A stretch of 64,000 nucleotides of DNA from Capsulimonas corticalis (GCF_003574315.2 NZ_AP025739.1:4588001-4652000); one strand, 5' to 3'. Numbered from the stretch's first letter, positions 26,177-37,379 are shown. Notes: a model not told the origin generated them from the sequence alone. Numbers and translations: made by a program.

Positions 26177-26964
26177 GGTTTCCATTCCTGACGCAGTCGT
26201 TCCAACGCCTGGTCTAACGCCAGGCGATATTCAGTCGCCGCCGCGCACGGATCGGCGGCAAGCAGGATTGGCGACAGCACCGCCACCCCGGCGGCTCCGG
26301 CGCCCAGGCAATCGGCGACACGTTCCGAAAGCACGCCGCCGATTGCGATCACGGGGATACTCACCGCCTCGCAAACCTCGCGGAGAAACTCCAGCCCCGC
26401 CGGGGCAATTTCCGGGTGTGACCGGGACGCAAAGATCGTCCCAGCGATCACATAGTCCGCCCCTTCCGCCTGCGCGGCGACCGCCGCCGCGATGCTATGC
26501 GCCGACCGCCCAACACGTGCGCTCGGGCACAGCGCTTCGCGAGCCTCCGCGACCGTAACGGCGCTCTGCTCCGGCAGGTGCCGCCCGTCCACGCCAAGCC
26601 GCGCCGCGATCTCCGCCGGTGCGTTGGCGATCAAGAGCGCTGGCCAAGCCGCCTGACGCAGCATCGATGGCAGTGGCCGCGCGCCTGCGTCTTTGTCACG
26701 CCACTGCACGATATCCACGCCCCCCATGACCGCTTGAGAGACAATTATCTCTAGATGAGGATGCGGCTCGGTGACGAGCATGAGGATAGGATGCCCCTCG
26801 GACCCCGCTGGGGAAGCAGACCATAGATTTGCTGACGTGCGGCCCTCACCCCCAGCCCCTCTCCCAATTCTGGGAGAGGGGAGTAAGAGGGGATTTGACG
26901 CGTTCTCGAAATTATGGTCTGCACTCCCAGTGGGGGCCGGGCGGTATCCTGCGTCCTCCGTCAT
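26173..26964 (-). CDS. tenI: TenI-like / second ThiE-like protein with a repeat-encoded N-terminal extension
   Basis: 263 aa as read from the ATG at 26964, which overlaps the thiG stop. The ThiE/TenI barrel begins only around residue 60 ([31 protein letters not shown]) and continues with [46 protein letters not shown] and PVIAIGGV. A full ThiE is already present in thiDE, and tenI beside thiO-thiS-thiG is known from Bacillus, where TenI is a thiazole tautomerase; that role is inferred here. Residues 11-54 are encoded by a palindromic element inserted in frame. An internal ATG (residue 62, base 26781) could serve as a repeat-free start but lacks a ribosome site. Confidence 0.72.
   Translation of the reverse strand: MTEDAGYRPAPTGSADHNFENASNPLLLPSPRIGRGAGGEGRTSANLWSASPAGSEGHPILMLVTEPHPHLEIIVSQAVMGGVDIVQWRDKDAGARPLPSMLRQAAWPALLIANAPAEIAARLGVDGRHLPEQSAVTVAEAREALCPSARVGRSAHSIAAAVAAQAEGADYVIAGTIFASRSHPEIAPAGLEFLREVCEAVSIPVIAIGGVLSERVADCLGAGAAGVAVLSPILLAADPCAAATEYRLALDQALERLRQEWKP
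26803..26935. repeat. Dispersed palindrome, family A copy inside the tenI-like reading frame
   Basis: Outer arms at 26803-26826 and 26911-26935 are imperfect reverse complements (both contain GCAGACCATA/TATGGTCTGC flanked by CCCCGCTGGG/CCCAGTGGGG). Inside lies the family A signature CCCTCACCCCCAGCCCC with CTCTCCC...GGGAGAGGGG. The whole element, 133 bp, is read through without a stop on the minus strand. Confidence 0.85.
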
Positions 26965-27782
26965 CGCACAATCCCTTCCAGCGGACTGCTTGCCGAGGCG
27001 TAGGGCAATGTCGGCATGCGGCCGGCGAGATAGGCGTCGCGGCCGGCGTCCACGCCCAGCCGCATGGCCCGGGCCATGCGGGCGGGATCGCCGGCGCGGG
27101 CGATGGCCGTATTGATCAAACAGGACGATGCGCCAAGCTCCATCGCCTGCGCCGCCTCCGACGCCGTGCCGATCCCGGCGTCCACGACGACGGGAACGGT
27201 CGCCTGATCGATGATGATGCGAATCTGCTCCACCGTCTTCATGCCCTGTCCGCTGCCGATCGGCGACGCCAGCGGCATCACCGTCGCCGTCCCGATCTCC
27301 TGAAGCCGCAGCGCCAGCACGGGGTCGGCGTTGATATAAGGGAGGACGACGAAGCCTTCCTCCACCAGAACCTTGCACGCCTCGAACGTTCCGATGGGAT
27401 CGGGCAGCAGATACTTGGCGTCGGGGATCACTTCGACCTTGATCCAGTCGCTCAGCCCCATCGCTCGCGCCAGCCGGGCCGTACGTACGGCTTCGTCCGC
27501 CGTCCGCGCCCCCGCTGTATTGGGCAGAATATGATACTTCGTCCAGTCGATCTCATCAAGAATACTACGCTTCGGCTGGTCTAAATCGATCCGCCGCAGC
27601 GCCACCGTCACGATTTCGCACCCCGACGCTTCCAGCGCCGCGTTCATCTCTTCCGCGCTGCGATACTTGCCTGTGCCCAGCATGAGACGAGAACGAAACG
27701 TCTTGCCGCCAATGGTTAGCAAATCTGAGGTGGTTTCTTGATCTGTGTTTTGCGGACGCTCCGCGATGACTTGTGTCGCCAT
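26961..27782 (-). CDS. thiG: Thiazole synthase ThiG
   Basis: 273 aa TIM-barrel enzyme that builds the thiazole ring from deoxyxylulose phosphate, dehydroglycine and ThiS thiocarboxylate. [104 protein letters not shown] and [21 protein letters not shown] are all canonical; the Lys of WIKVEV is the Schiff-base residue. It follows thiC after a repeat-filled 301-bp gap and overlaps the next gene by 4 bp. Confidence 0.96.
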   Translation of the reverse strand: MATQVIAERPQNTDQETTSDLLTIGGKTFRSRLMLGTGKYRSAEEMNAALEASGCEIVTVALRRIDLDQPKRSILDEIDWTKYHILPNTAGARTADEAVRTARLARAMGLSDWIKVEVIPDAKYLLPDPIGTFEACKVLVEEGFVVLPYINADPVLALRLQEIGTATVMPLASPIGSGQGMKTVEQIRIIIDQATVPVVVDAGIGTASEAAQAMELGASSCLINTAIARAGDPARMARAMRLGVDAGRDAYLAGRMPTLPYASASSPLEGIVR

Positions 27783-27861
27783 GTGTTTTTACTCCGTTTT
27801 ACAATCTTTCCGGGCAAACCGCGCCCCGCAGCAAACCCAGCCCGCGCTACGCGTACTCCCT

Positions 27862-28074
27862 GGCAAACCCACCCCGGCGCTACGCGCCACCCCTCCCGCC
27901 GACGGGAAGGGTAATTTCAGAGTGTGTTATCGCAAGCGGCTACGTCAAGAGGCAATCTTACTCACCCTTCCCGTCGGCGGGAGGGGGCGCGCGAAGCGCG
28001 GGGGTGGGTTTGCCAAGGGTGGCGCGAAGCGCCGGGGTAAGTCACCCGGAGCGCGCGAAGCGCCGGGTGAGGGC
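27862..28074. repeat. Dispersed palindrome, family B copy filling the thiC-thiG gap
   Basis: Arms at 27862-27912 and 27964-28014 are about 50-bp imperfect reverse complements running from GGCAAACCCACCCC to GACGGGAAGGGT. To the thiC side, two further small fold-backs follow (GGCGCGAAGCGCC and GCGCGCGAAGCGCC contexts) up to about 28074. Family B core CCACCCCTCCCG...CGGGAAGGGTAATT is shared with 40133-40277. This 301-bp intergenic stretch (27783-28083) holds no gene. Confidence 0.85.
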
Positions 28075-28083
28075 CTCCTCCGT

Positions 28084-30187
<2,104 letters not shown>

Positions 30188-30217
30188 TACTGATTTTCGC
30201 GAATGGGATTGCGCTCG

Positions 30218-30982
30218 TCAGCCGTCGCGCTTTCGCTGCATTTCCTCGAAATGGTCTTCTGCGTATTGCAGCACCTTGTTTACTTTTGCATTCTCGATGG
30301 GTGAAAATGTGGAGTTGTCACGTGTCCAGAGGTTCTTGCCGTCCACGTTCCGCGTCTGAAGCGGCGCGTATCCTCGCACATGTCCGTCGGCGAACAAGTA
30401 GGCGGAGACGTGGAACCGTTTGCTCATAAATAGCGCGCCTCTGTTCTGCCCAGGAACGAATTTGGCGGTGAACGCTTCCGGCAGCGTCACATTGATATCG
30501 TTATACGCCGCCGTCGTCTCCGTCAATAGCGCGACGGTTGCGGGATTAGGGATGTCCTTAATTCTGGATGTTCCGCCATAGACGTCGCTGAACGGCCCGC
30601 TGGCCCCAAGCTTCGCCACGGTCGTCGAGTTGACCGCATACGATCGATGGTAAGTATCACGCTCGAGATCCGGCTCTTTGGCCGCCGCATTTTCCCGCGA
30701 TTCATAAACATTATTACTTCGGAGATAGGGATAAATCATCGAGCGCCAGGACACCAGTTCATGATTCGGACCTGAGTACGACTGCCGTGGCGGAAGCATT
30801 TGTTCATTGTCCTCCGCGTATTGCAGCATCGCCAAGCCGATTTGCTTTGGATTGGAATATGGGCCAGGGCCGGAATACTCGCCCGCCTTCGCAAATACTG
30901 GAAATAAGATTGCCGCCATGACGGCGAGGATCACGAGCACTATCGCGACTTCACCTATCGTCATGCCTGCTACGCGTTTCAT
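30218..30982 (-). CDS. Prepilin-like (type II pseudopilin/DUF1559-type) protein
   Basis: 254 aa. The N-terminus MKRVAGMTIGEVAIVLVILAVMAAILFPVFAKA is a class III (prepilin) signal: cleavage after Gly6, Glu at +5, then a hydrophobic helix, the form abundant in Armatimonadota and Planctomycetes. The body carries PKQIGLAMLQYAEDNEQMLPP near the helix and KRFHVSAYLFADGHVRGYAP, a variant of the H-x9-DG domain with shorter spacing. It would be processed by a prepilin peptidase and inserted in a pseudopilus or envelope structure. The start overlaps the stop of the DUF2809 gene (ATGA), tying it to the paralogue cluster upstream. Confidence 0.82.
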   Translation of the reverse strand: MKRVAGMTIGEVAIVLVILAVMAAILFPVFAKAGEYSGPGPYSNPKQIGLAMLQYAEDNEQMLPPRQSYSGPNHELVSWRSMIYPYLRSNNVYESRENAAAKEPDLERDTYHRSYAVNSTTVAKLGASGPFSDVYGGTSRIKDIPNPATVALLTETTAAYNDINVTLPEAFTAKFVPGQNRGALFMSKRFHVSAYLFADGHVRGYAPLQTRNVDGKNLWTRDNSTFSPIENAKVNKVLQYAEDHFEEMQRKRDG

Positions 30983-31398
30983 AATTGTGACCTCTTTCGT
31001 AAGAATAGATAGTCCATGACAGCGCCAGCGACTACCCCGATGGCGTACGCTATAAGATTATTCCATGTAAAGACGTGTCCGAAGATCAGTGCGCCAAACT
31101 TGGAGTGACGGATCGCGACCATGAACGGTGATTGAATGAGTTTCAGGAACTCCACGCAGACAGAAATCGCAAAGGTCAAAAGCGTTGCTTTTGAGAGAGA
31201 AAGAGTAGGGCGAATCCAGACGATCAGCCAATAAACCATGAGTGCCCAAAGCGCATCGCCTGGGTATTTGCCGAAGGCCACAGGAAAGATCTGGACCTTA
31301 CGAGAGGCGTATCCCGCGATGAGCATGACTGCGAACGCCGCCGCGCATGCGGCTCGTGAGCGACGGGGCGATTGGGTTATGGGCTTACGAGGGATCAT
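30979..31398 (-). CDS. DUF2809-like small membrane protein
   Basis: 139 aa with four hydrophobic segments (about residues 17-35, 49-63, 69-88, 110-130). The sequence VAFGKYPGDALWALMVYWLIVWIRP matches the conserved GDxLW(A/V) core I associate with DUF2809 proteins, whose function is not known. It overlaps the preceding paralogue stop and the following prepilin start by ATGA on both sides, so its product is made together with them. Confidence 0.68.
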   Translation of the reverse strand: MIPRKPITQSPRRSRAACAAAFAVMLIAGYASRKVQIFPVAFGKYPGDALWALMVYWLIVWIRPTLSLSKATLLTFAISVCVEFLKLIQSPFMVAIRHSKFGALIFGHVFTWNNLIAYAIGVVAGAVMDYLFLRKRSQL

Positions 31399-32783
31399 GG
31401 GGTTGTCACAGGATTGGTGTAGTAAGGCGGGATCGGATATCGGAACATCGACTGGTATTTTTCGGGCTTTCGCGCAGGGGTTCCGCCGTCGAAGTTACCA
31501 TCTTCACCAGTACTGTAAAGCACGAAGCCGTCGCCCTCGCGTCGGTAGTGGAACGGACCTTCGGTAAATGGGTCCAAGGGGAGATGTGGGAGTGCGCTCA
31601 GATCTGTTGGAAATGCGTGCGTTTTCGATTTCTGAATGAGCAATCGCGCGGATATTTCGACGATGCGAGCGTCGGCGTCAATGGTTGTTTTTTTCGCTGC
31701 GGAGGTTCGTGATGGGGGTAAGCACACTTCTGTCAGCATATAGCGGAATCGCCCTGAGTAGCTGTTCGATGCCTTATCAAGAGCAGCGTCAGAGGCGGCA
31801 AGCTGAGGATTTGATTGAGGATATGGCAGATCCGCAATGTCGTGATTGTGGCGCAGCGTTGTCAGGATGAGCGCGCCATTGTCGTCAAGATAGGTGTTCC
31901 ATTGCGCCTTACCCATGGTTGTCATCGCGACCTGTTCCGGCTTTTTGTGAGATGGGTTATCGACGGAATTAAACAGCGCCAGAGGGCCGGCGGATCGCAG
32001 ATATTCGATTTCCGTAGCATCGAACGTAATTTCTGTTTGAAGCGCTTTGGAATATTTTACGGGGTGGTAGCGGCTGTCGATAGCATCGATAATTTCTTGG
32101 GCGGCGACAGGATCTCCATGCGATAAATAGAGAATTTTGCGCATCCCTTCCAGCGTAATCGCGTTGCAAGCGAGGGCGACAAGGTATGCGATCGTTGTTT
32201 TGCCGGAAAGCGCATGATCCGCCAGTTGGAAGCCCAGCGCCTGATTTTGGATGGCTTCGTGGAAATGACCTTGATGCGCCAGATCGAAACTTTCGACGCT
32301 GATCACTCGTGTGGACTGACGAATACCGGCGAACCGAGGGAATACCACCGCCACAGGATCGGGATTGCTCCAGTTGATCCGAAGATCGCACTGCGGTCGC
32401 GCGGCCGCTGCATGGATGAGCGAAAGCAGATGCGCTTGGTGAATGACGGCCGCGTGGGCGTCCGCAATCTCCTGAGGCGACGGCATATGGCGCTTAAACC
32501 CATCGACCAAGATTTTGTCTCCGGCTGTCGGTGGATGCGCTTTCAGCTCGGCGTCAATCTGTGCAAAGATCGGCCCTGCGTCCCGTGCAGCCGGCGGCAA
32601 GGGATCCTGCAGCTTCGCCATTTGCGTAGGAATCCCCGCAGCGCTCAGCGCTTGTAGCTGACCTTGATACGCCGTGTGCGTTTGCTTTGCGTGGCGATCG
32701 CTTACGATATGGACCAGTCGGTATGCGCCAATAGCGATGGCGATCGGTGTGACGATCAAGAACGCAATAATCTTATTCTTCAT
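31395..32783 (-). CDS. Tandem paralogue 1: anchored protein with pseudopilin-like C-terminal motif
   Basis: 462 aa, function unknown. One N-terminal transmembrane anchor (residues 5-24) is followed by a helical domain with GPIFAQIDAELKAH, LLSLIHAAAARPQCD, FHEAIQNQALGFQLADHA and NAITLEGMRKIL, and a C-terminal module LPLDPFTEGPFHYRREGDGF, VLYSTGEDGNFDGGTP and MFRYPIPPYY. The C-terminal pattern (DPxxxxPxxYR...YSxGxDGxxDGG) recalls the end of GspG-type pseudopilins. The start ATG at 32783 overlaps the paralogue 2 stop (ATGA). Most similar to paralogues 2 and 3. Confidence 0.72.
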   Translation of the reverse strand: MKNKIIAFLIVTPIAIAIGAYRLVHIVSDRHAKQTHTAYQGQLQALSAAGIPTQMAKLQDPLPPAARDAGPIFAQIDAELKAHPPTAGDKILVDGFKRHMPSPQEIADAHAAVIHQAHLLSLIHAAAARPQCDLRINWSNPDPVAVVFPRFAGIRQSTRVISVESFDLAHQGHFHEAIQNQALGFQLADHALSGKTTIAYLVALACNAITLEGMRKILYLSHGDPVAAQEIIDAIDSRYHPVKYSKALQTEITFDATEIEYLRSAGPLALFNSVDNPSHKKPEQVAMTTMGKAQWNTYLDDNGALILTTLRHNHDIADLPYPQSNPQLAASDAALDKASNSYSGRFRYMLTEVCLPPSRTSAAKKTTIDADARIVEISARLLIQKSKTHAFPTDLSALPHLPLDPFTEGPFHYRREGDGFVLYSTGEDGNFDGGTPARKPEKYQSMFRYPIPPYYTNPVTTP

Positions 32784-34174
32784 GATTTTGAGCGAGTGTC
32801 CTCGGCAGCGAGATCGTAGGGTGGAGTGGGATAGCGAAACATCGGCGCCCAATGCTTTGATTTGACGGTTGGGCTTCCGCCGTCGAACGTTCCAACTTCT
32901 CCAACACTGTACACGACGAAGCCTGTCCCTTCTCGTCGATAGTGGAGTGGTTTTGCATTATAAGGATCGATAGGAGATGAACCCATGGCGCTGAGTTGCG
33001 CGGGAAATGTTCCACGCACATGCTTCCAAAGCAAGAGTTTCGCGGCCGTCTGCGTTGTGACGATCAGTGCTTGCACTTGAGGCCGGTTACGGATATTGCT
33101 TGTGATGTCGAAATCTATATCTTTGATCAGTAGGTAATTCGGGTCTGAATATTTCTGAAATCTGACAGAACTTGCTTGTAGACGCGGCCGAGCATTGGCG
33201 TAGGTTTCATCGGCGACCGCCGCTTCTTCGCGGCGGCGCTGGAGAAATGCCGTTAGGTTCGCGTCCACATACGAGTTCCATTGCAATGAGTTATGGGAGA
33301 ACTTCCTCAATGGCGTCCAATCATAAAACTCCGTTTTTACGAGCTGGTTCGGACGGCCGTATAAGATTTGCTGGCGCAGTTGTTCGAGATGCATCAGATC
33401 AATGGTCGTCTGATCGCGCATGGCGCGGGCAAGGCTGGGTTCTGGCCGCTTCGCTGGGATGTTTTTGAGTATAGAAGTAACTGCGTCCGGGTGATCCGCC
33501 CCAATACGCAGGATTAACTGTAAGCCGCGAAGCGCACGCGCATTGATATACAGATTGCTGGAGCAAGACGATACGCCGCGAGCGGCACGCGCATGATCGG
33601 CGATCCGAAACACCGAGACTTGATCCCGAATGGCGTCGTCAAATTTCCCGTCTTCGGCCAAGATCAGCGCTTCCGCGGAAATCAACCGCGCGAGATCATC
33701 CATCTTCCAGTCAGGCTGAGCGAAATCCGCGTACGGATGCGGAGACCCCCACTGGATATGGAAATCGCACTGGCTTCGAGCGGTTGCTTGATGGATCCGC
33801 CTCAGCAAATCTTTCCGTTCCGCCAAAACGACCCGCGTTCGAGTGACATCGGAGGGACTGGGCAGGCGTCTCCCGGTGGCGATCCATAAAACCGCGCGCT
33901 CCTCTTTGCTTAGCGGATGTGTCATGAGCTCGACGAAGATCTGGTTGTAGATCAACCCCGCGTCGTCGCCGGCAGGCGGAGCCGGCGTATTGAAGCTCGA
34001 CGTATCGAGCGCAAACCCTTCGACACGGGCCAGGCGCAGCTCATTCAAATAATTTTGATGGTTCTGCCGCGCGACGCGCGCTTCTTGTCGCTTGATCGCT
34101 TGGAAATGGCCGGCGACGACAAAACCTAGCCAAATCGAGGCCGCGACAATGAGGACAATCGCCAATCTTTTCAT
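32780..34174 (-). CDS. Tandem paralogue 2: anchored protein with pseudopilin-like C-terminal motif
   Basis: 464 aa. N-terminal anchor (residues 3-21, LAIVLIVAASIWLGFVVAG), then the shared helical domain (GLIYNQIFVELMTHPLS, LLRRIHQATARSQCDFHIQW, RLISAEALILAEDGKFDDAI, RALRGLQLILRIG) and the C-terminal module SPIDPYNAKPLHYRREGTGF, VVYSVGEVGTFDGGSP and MFRYPTPPYD. The ATG at 34174 is preceded by an in-frame GTG; neither has a strong ribosome site, and the paralogue 3 stop is 6 bases upstream. Function unknown. Confidence 0.72.
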   Translation of the reverse strand: MKRLAIVLIVAASIWLGFVVAGHFQAIKRQEARVARQNHQNYLNELRLARVEGFALDTSSFNTPAPPAGDDAGLIYNQIFVELMTHPLSKEERAVLWIATGRRLPSPSDVTRTRVVLAERKDLLRRIHQATARSQCDFHIQWGSPHPYADFAQPDWKMDDLARLISAEALILAEDGKFDDAIRDQVSVFRIADHARAARGVSSCSSNLYINARALRGLQLILRIGADHPDAVTSILKNIPAKRPEPSLARAMRDQTTIDLMHLEQLRQQILYGRPNQLVKTEFYDWTPLRKFSHNSLQWNSYVDANLTAFLQRRREEAAVADETYANARPRLQASSVRFQKYSDPNYLLIKDIDFDITSNIRNRPQVQALIVTTQTAAKLLLWKHVRGTFPAQLSAMGSSPIDPYNAKPLHYRREGTGFVVYSVGEVGTFDGGSPTVKSKHWAPMFRYPTPPYDLAAEDTRSKS

Positions 34175-34180
34175 CACGGT

Positions 34181-35560
34181 TTACTGGCCTGGAGCGGTCG
34201 AGAGATAGTAGGAAGGCGCGGGATATCGAAATATCGGGGAATGGTCTTTCGGCTTCACTTGCGGAGTCCCTCCGTCGAATGTCCCGTCCTTGCCGACGCT
34301 GTAGAGAACGAATCCTGCGCCTTCGCGGCGGTATCCGAATGGCTTGCCGCTGTAGGGATCGAGGGGAGTAACGCCGATGGCGCTCAGCGTGGCGGGGAAT
34401 GCTCCGTGCTGGGATTTCCAGATCAAAATATTCGCGGAAGTCTCCAGAACATCCATCATCCCGACGCTTTGTGAACGCCAGCTCGCCAGATTGGCCGTAT
34501 CCAAATCGAGCACATTCGCCATGGGGGTGGCGGCCTCTTTGCGCTTCTCAAAAGCGGCGGCATGCTGAGAAATTTGTGCATACGAGAGGGGAAGCGGCAA
34601 GTCGGCGGATGCAATGTCGGCGCGGTCACGCTGGAGAAGTCCGGTCTCGAAAAAGTCCAAGTATGCGTTCCAGGAGTTTGTATTTTGCCGAATCAGACTG
34701 AGTGTCGCGACATCCTGCGAGGTGATGACATAGTGATTCGCCAGCGTCTGGAAGTCTTTGACGGAAGCTGTCCGGAAGTATTCGATTGTTGAATAGCCAA
34801 CAATCGTCTCGGCGCGGAGCGTCGCAGACAAATCAGGCGTATGCGCGCTGCGCTGGATCGCCAGACGCACGGCGTTCGCTGTCGCGGGATTATCGCCATG
34901 AAACTCGAGAATATTGCGCATGCCTTCAAAAGTTATGGAATTGACCGCATTCGCGATGATGTACGCAGAGGAGCGTTTCACCGTAGCGCAATGGTCCGCG
35001 ATCCGAAACCCCAGCGCCTGATTCTGGATCGCCTCCGCCACGCGTCCCTCGGACGCCATCAGCAGGCTTTCATTTTGGATCATGCGGGCTGCTTCGCGCA
35101 TCGACGCAATCTCCGGGAAACGGACATCCTGCGGATTGGGCGCATCCCAGTTGGTATTGACCACGCAATCGGGTTTCGCCACGGCGAGATGTATCAGCCG
35201 CAACAGGCTCACGTTCTGACGCAAAAACGCCTCCCGCTTCGCCATCTCCGCCGGCGTCGACTTCGGAGTTCTGGCAAGCTTCAGCAACCGATCCTCCCGC
35301 ATCGAATCGACACGGTGAAACTTCCGCTCGGCCGAAATCTGCTGATAAATCGGCCCCGCATTGTCCGCCGCCGACGGCAACACCGGCTTCAGCAGCGTCC
35401 GATCCAGCGAAATCCCAGCGGCCCGAGTAAGCGCAACTTCCTGACGCGCCCGGCGCGCGTCTTCAATCTGCGGGCGCCGGATCGACCAATACGTGCCGCC
35501 CGCCAGGGCGCAAATGAACAAGGCGGTGAATACGATGAGAGGGGCAAGTGATTTTGTCAT
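34181..35560 (-). CDS. Tandem paralogue 3: anchored protein with pseudopilin-like C-terminal motif
   Basis: 459 aa. Anchor at residues 6-26; shared segments GPIYQQISAERKFH, LLRLIHLAVAKPDC, ARMIQNESLLMASEGRVAEA, IQNQALGFRIADHCA, NSITFEGMRNILEFHGDNP and NSWNAYLDFFETGLL; C-terminal TPLDPYSGKPFGYRREGAGF, VLYSVGKDGTFDGGTP and IFRYPAPSYY. It is the clearest member of the set and the most useful query for a family search. 91 bp separate it from paralogue 4 with no gene between. Confidence 0.72.
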   Translation of the reverse strand: MTKSLAPLIVFTALFICALAGGTYWSIRRPQIEDARRARQEVALTRAAGISLDRTLLKPVLPSAADNAGPIYQQISAERKFHRVDSMREDRLLKLARTPKSTPAEMAKREAFLRQNVSLLRLIHLAVAKPDCVVNTNWDAPNPQDVRFPEIASMREAARMIQNESLLMASEGRVAEAIQNQALGFRIADHCATVKRSSAYIIANAVNSITFEGMRNILEFHGDNPATANAVRLAIQRSAHTPDLSATLRAETIVGYSTIEYFRTASVKDFQTLANHYVITSQDVATLSLIRQNTNSWNAYLDFFETGLLQRDRADIASADLPLPLSYAQISQHAAAFEKRKEAATPMANVLDLDTANLASWRSQSVGMMDVLETSANILIWKSQHGAFPATLSAIGVTPLDPYSGKPFGYRREGAGFVLYSVGKDGTFDGGTPQVKPKDHSPIFRYPAPSYYLSTAPGQ

Positions 35561-35651
35561 GGTCAGCCAATCAGGATCATTTCAGCGATCTCAATGGATG
35601 TGACCCTGACGGCGGAGGAAAGTTGCACAATGGAAATGATTTTTGGAAAGG

Positions 35652-36956
35652 CTAAGGATATCGAAATACTATGGCAGTGGTGTCTTTCATCAAGCCTGCC
35701 TGCTGAGGGTTATATTGGCCAGATTGCCCCAAGCTCCATATGACAAAGCCGTTTGAGGAAGAAGCATATTGAAAGGGCTTCCCAGAGTAGGGATCAATCG
35801 GAACGCGATCCGTTGTCTGAGCAAGGGTGGACGGAAATCGATGATGCTGTGCGGACCAAATCAAAACATCCGCCGCGATTACGGTCGATTGTGCCGTTGC
35901 CGTCATAAGATAGCGATGCTGAATTGATGTCGTAAACTCAGGACTGAGAGCGCGAGCAAGAGTGTAATCATCGGCAGGATACGCCTTTAGGCGCGCCAAT
36001 TGATTGTCGATCGCTTCATAGATGGATTTTCCGGGCAGCTTGGCATTGCTCGAAAGCTCCCGTAATTGATGAATCGTGGATCGCCCGTTAACATCAAGCC
36101 ATTCATCGAAGAGCGCTTTCGGTTTTGGAGTCCGCAAAGCCTCGCCTGATTTTCGTCCGGTGTTTGCGAATGCCACCGGCCCCATATGCTGGGTGTATTC
36201 CATCAGACGCGCAAAGATGGCTGTTTCGCCCTGAAGAGCATAGGAGGGGCTGATCGTTTGATAATCGGAATGAATTGCGATCTTTATCGACGCTGCGATC
36301 TGGGGATGCTGTGTCGACAGCGCTAAAATTCGATCCATCCCATGAAGCGCGATCGCCTGCGAAGCAACGGCGACAAGATAAGAGATTAAGATCGGTTCTG
36401 AGGACGCGTGCTTCGCTAGACGAAAGCATAATCGTTGATTCGTCACAGCTTGCTGAAGCTTGCCATCGTGCGCCATTAATATGCTTTCGGCCGTTATCAG
36501 GCGTGCAACTGCACGAATACTAATAAGTTCCGGAAAGAGAACTGAAGTAGGATCGCCTTGCGTCCATTTTCTTTGAAAAACGCAGCTCGGTTTCATCGCG
36601 GCCGCATGGGCCAAGAGTAACAAAGCGTGCTCCCGCTTTAACACCGCGCGGATGTTGGCAATCTCGGCATTGGCGTGTGGCTTTGTGCTAAGAAACTCCT
36701 TGATGAGGTCTTCATCGGCCTTGACCGCATTAGATTTTCGGAGAGCAGCGTACTCAGTGTATTCGATTGCTGCATTTTGATGGACGGGAGGAAGCGGCTG
36801 CTGTACTTGTCGGATATCTGTCCACAAGCCGTCGTGACGCGCGCCTTCGAGTTCCGCTAAGTACTGTCGATATGCGTCTGGATGTGATAATGGCAGTGGT
36901 GGAGGTGTCGGCGAGGACGCCAGAAGGCTCGCGAGGACGATGGGAAGGATATTCAT
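35652..36956 (-). CDS. Tandem paralogue 4: divergent, signal-peptide-bearing member
   Basis: 434 aa. It starts with a short hydrophobic segment (MNILPIVLASLLASS) that looks more like a cleaved signal than an anchor. The central domain is recognisable (LLLLAHAAAMKPSCVF, RLITAESILMAHDGKLQQAV, NQRLCFRLAKHA, QAIALHGMDRIL), but the C-terminal module is eroded: VPIDPYSGKPFQYASSSNGF keeps the DPYSGKPF core, while the YRREG and DGG parts are replaced; FRYP remains. Base composition is visibly less GC-rich than the neighbours. First gene of the cluster, 36 bp after the 3' end of rnpB; AGG precedes the ATG by 6 bases. Confidence 0.68.
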   Translation of the reverse strand: MNILPIVLASLLASSPTPPPLPLSHPDAYRQYLAELEGARHDGLWTDIRQVQQPLPPVHQNAAIEYTEYAALRKSNAVKADEDLIKEFLSTKPHANAEIANIRAVLKREHALLLLAHAAAMKPSCVFQRKWTQGDPTSVLFPELISIRAVARLITAESILMAHDGKLQQAVTNQRLCFRLAKHASSEPILISYLVAVASQAIALHGMDRILALSTQHPQIAASIKIAIHSDYQTISPSYALQGETAIFARLMEYTQHMGPVAFANTGRKSGEALRTPKPKALFDEWLDVNGRSTIHQLRELSSNAKLPGKSIYEAIDNQLARLKAYPADDYTLARALSPEFTTSIQHRYLMTATAQSTVIAADVLIWSAQHHRFPSTLAQTTDRVPIDPYSGKPFQYASSSNGFVIWSLGQSGQYNPQQAGLMKDTTAIVFRYP

Positions 36957-36992
36957 CAAAGGCCTAATGAAAATTCGGAGAAGAAGGGTGGT

Positions 36993-37364
36993 GAAGTCAT
37001 CCTATAAGCCGGATTCTGTGTTTGTGTGGCCATCTCTCTCGAACGCCGGTTGCCCGGCGCCTCTAGCGGCGCTACCGGACGCGTCGGCGGGTCGCCTCAA
37101 ACCGCATCCTGTGGCCTTGCTCCCGATGGGGTTTACCCGGCGCTCACGTCTCCGTAAGCCCGGTGCGCTCTTACCGCACCATTTCGCCCTTACCTCGCAT
37201 TAGGTCCTTGCGAACCCAAAATGAGGCGGTATGTTTCTGTGGCACTTTCCGTCGGGTCGCCCCGCCCGGCCGTTAGCCGGCATCGTTACCCTGTGGAGTC
37301 CGGACTTTCCTCTGCTCCTGAGCTCCCGAAGGAACCGGTGACAGCGGCCACCCGGATGACTTCA
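36993..37364 (-). ncRNA. rnpB: RNase P RNA, bacterial class A
   Basis: The minus strand begins GAAGTCATCCGGGTGGCCGC and ends with GGCTTATAGGATGACTTC, the two halves of P1. Between them are GAGGAAAGTCCGGACTCCAC and AGGGTAACGATGCCGG (CR-I and P3/P4 region), GACGGAAAGTGCCACAGAAA (CR-IV region), and TAAACCCCATCGGGAGCAAG followed later by TAAGCCGGATT-type 3' sequence. This is the catalytic RNA that matures tRNA 5' ends. About 372 nt. The open reading frames across it are artefacts. Confidence 0.95.
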
Positions 37365-37370
37365 TGGGAG

Positions 37371-37379
37371 AGTATAGCA
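37371..37379 (-). promoter_or_regulatory. Extended -10 promoter of rnpB
   Basis: Minus-strand TGCTATACT is an extended -10 (TGn plus TATACT) placed 7 bases before the 5' end of the RNA. The -35 position (GTATGC) is poor, as usual for extended -10 promoters. Confidence 0.65.
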
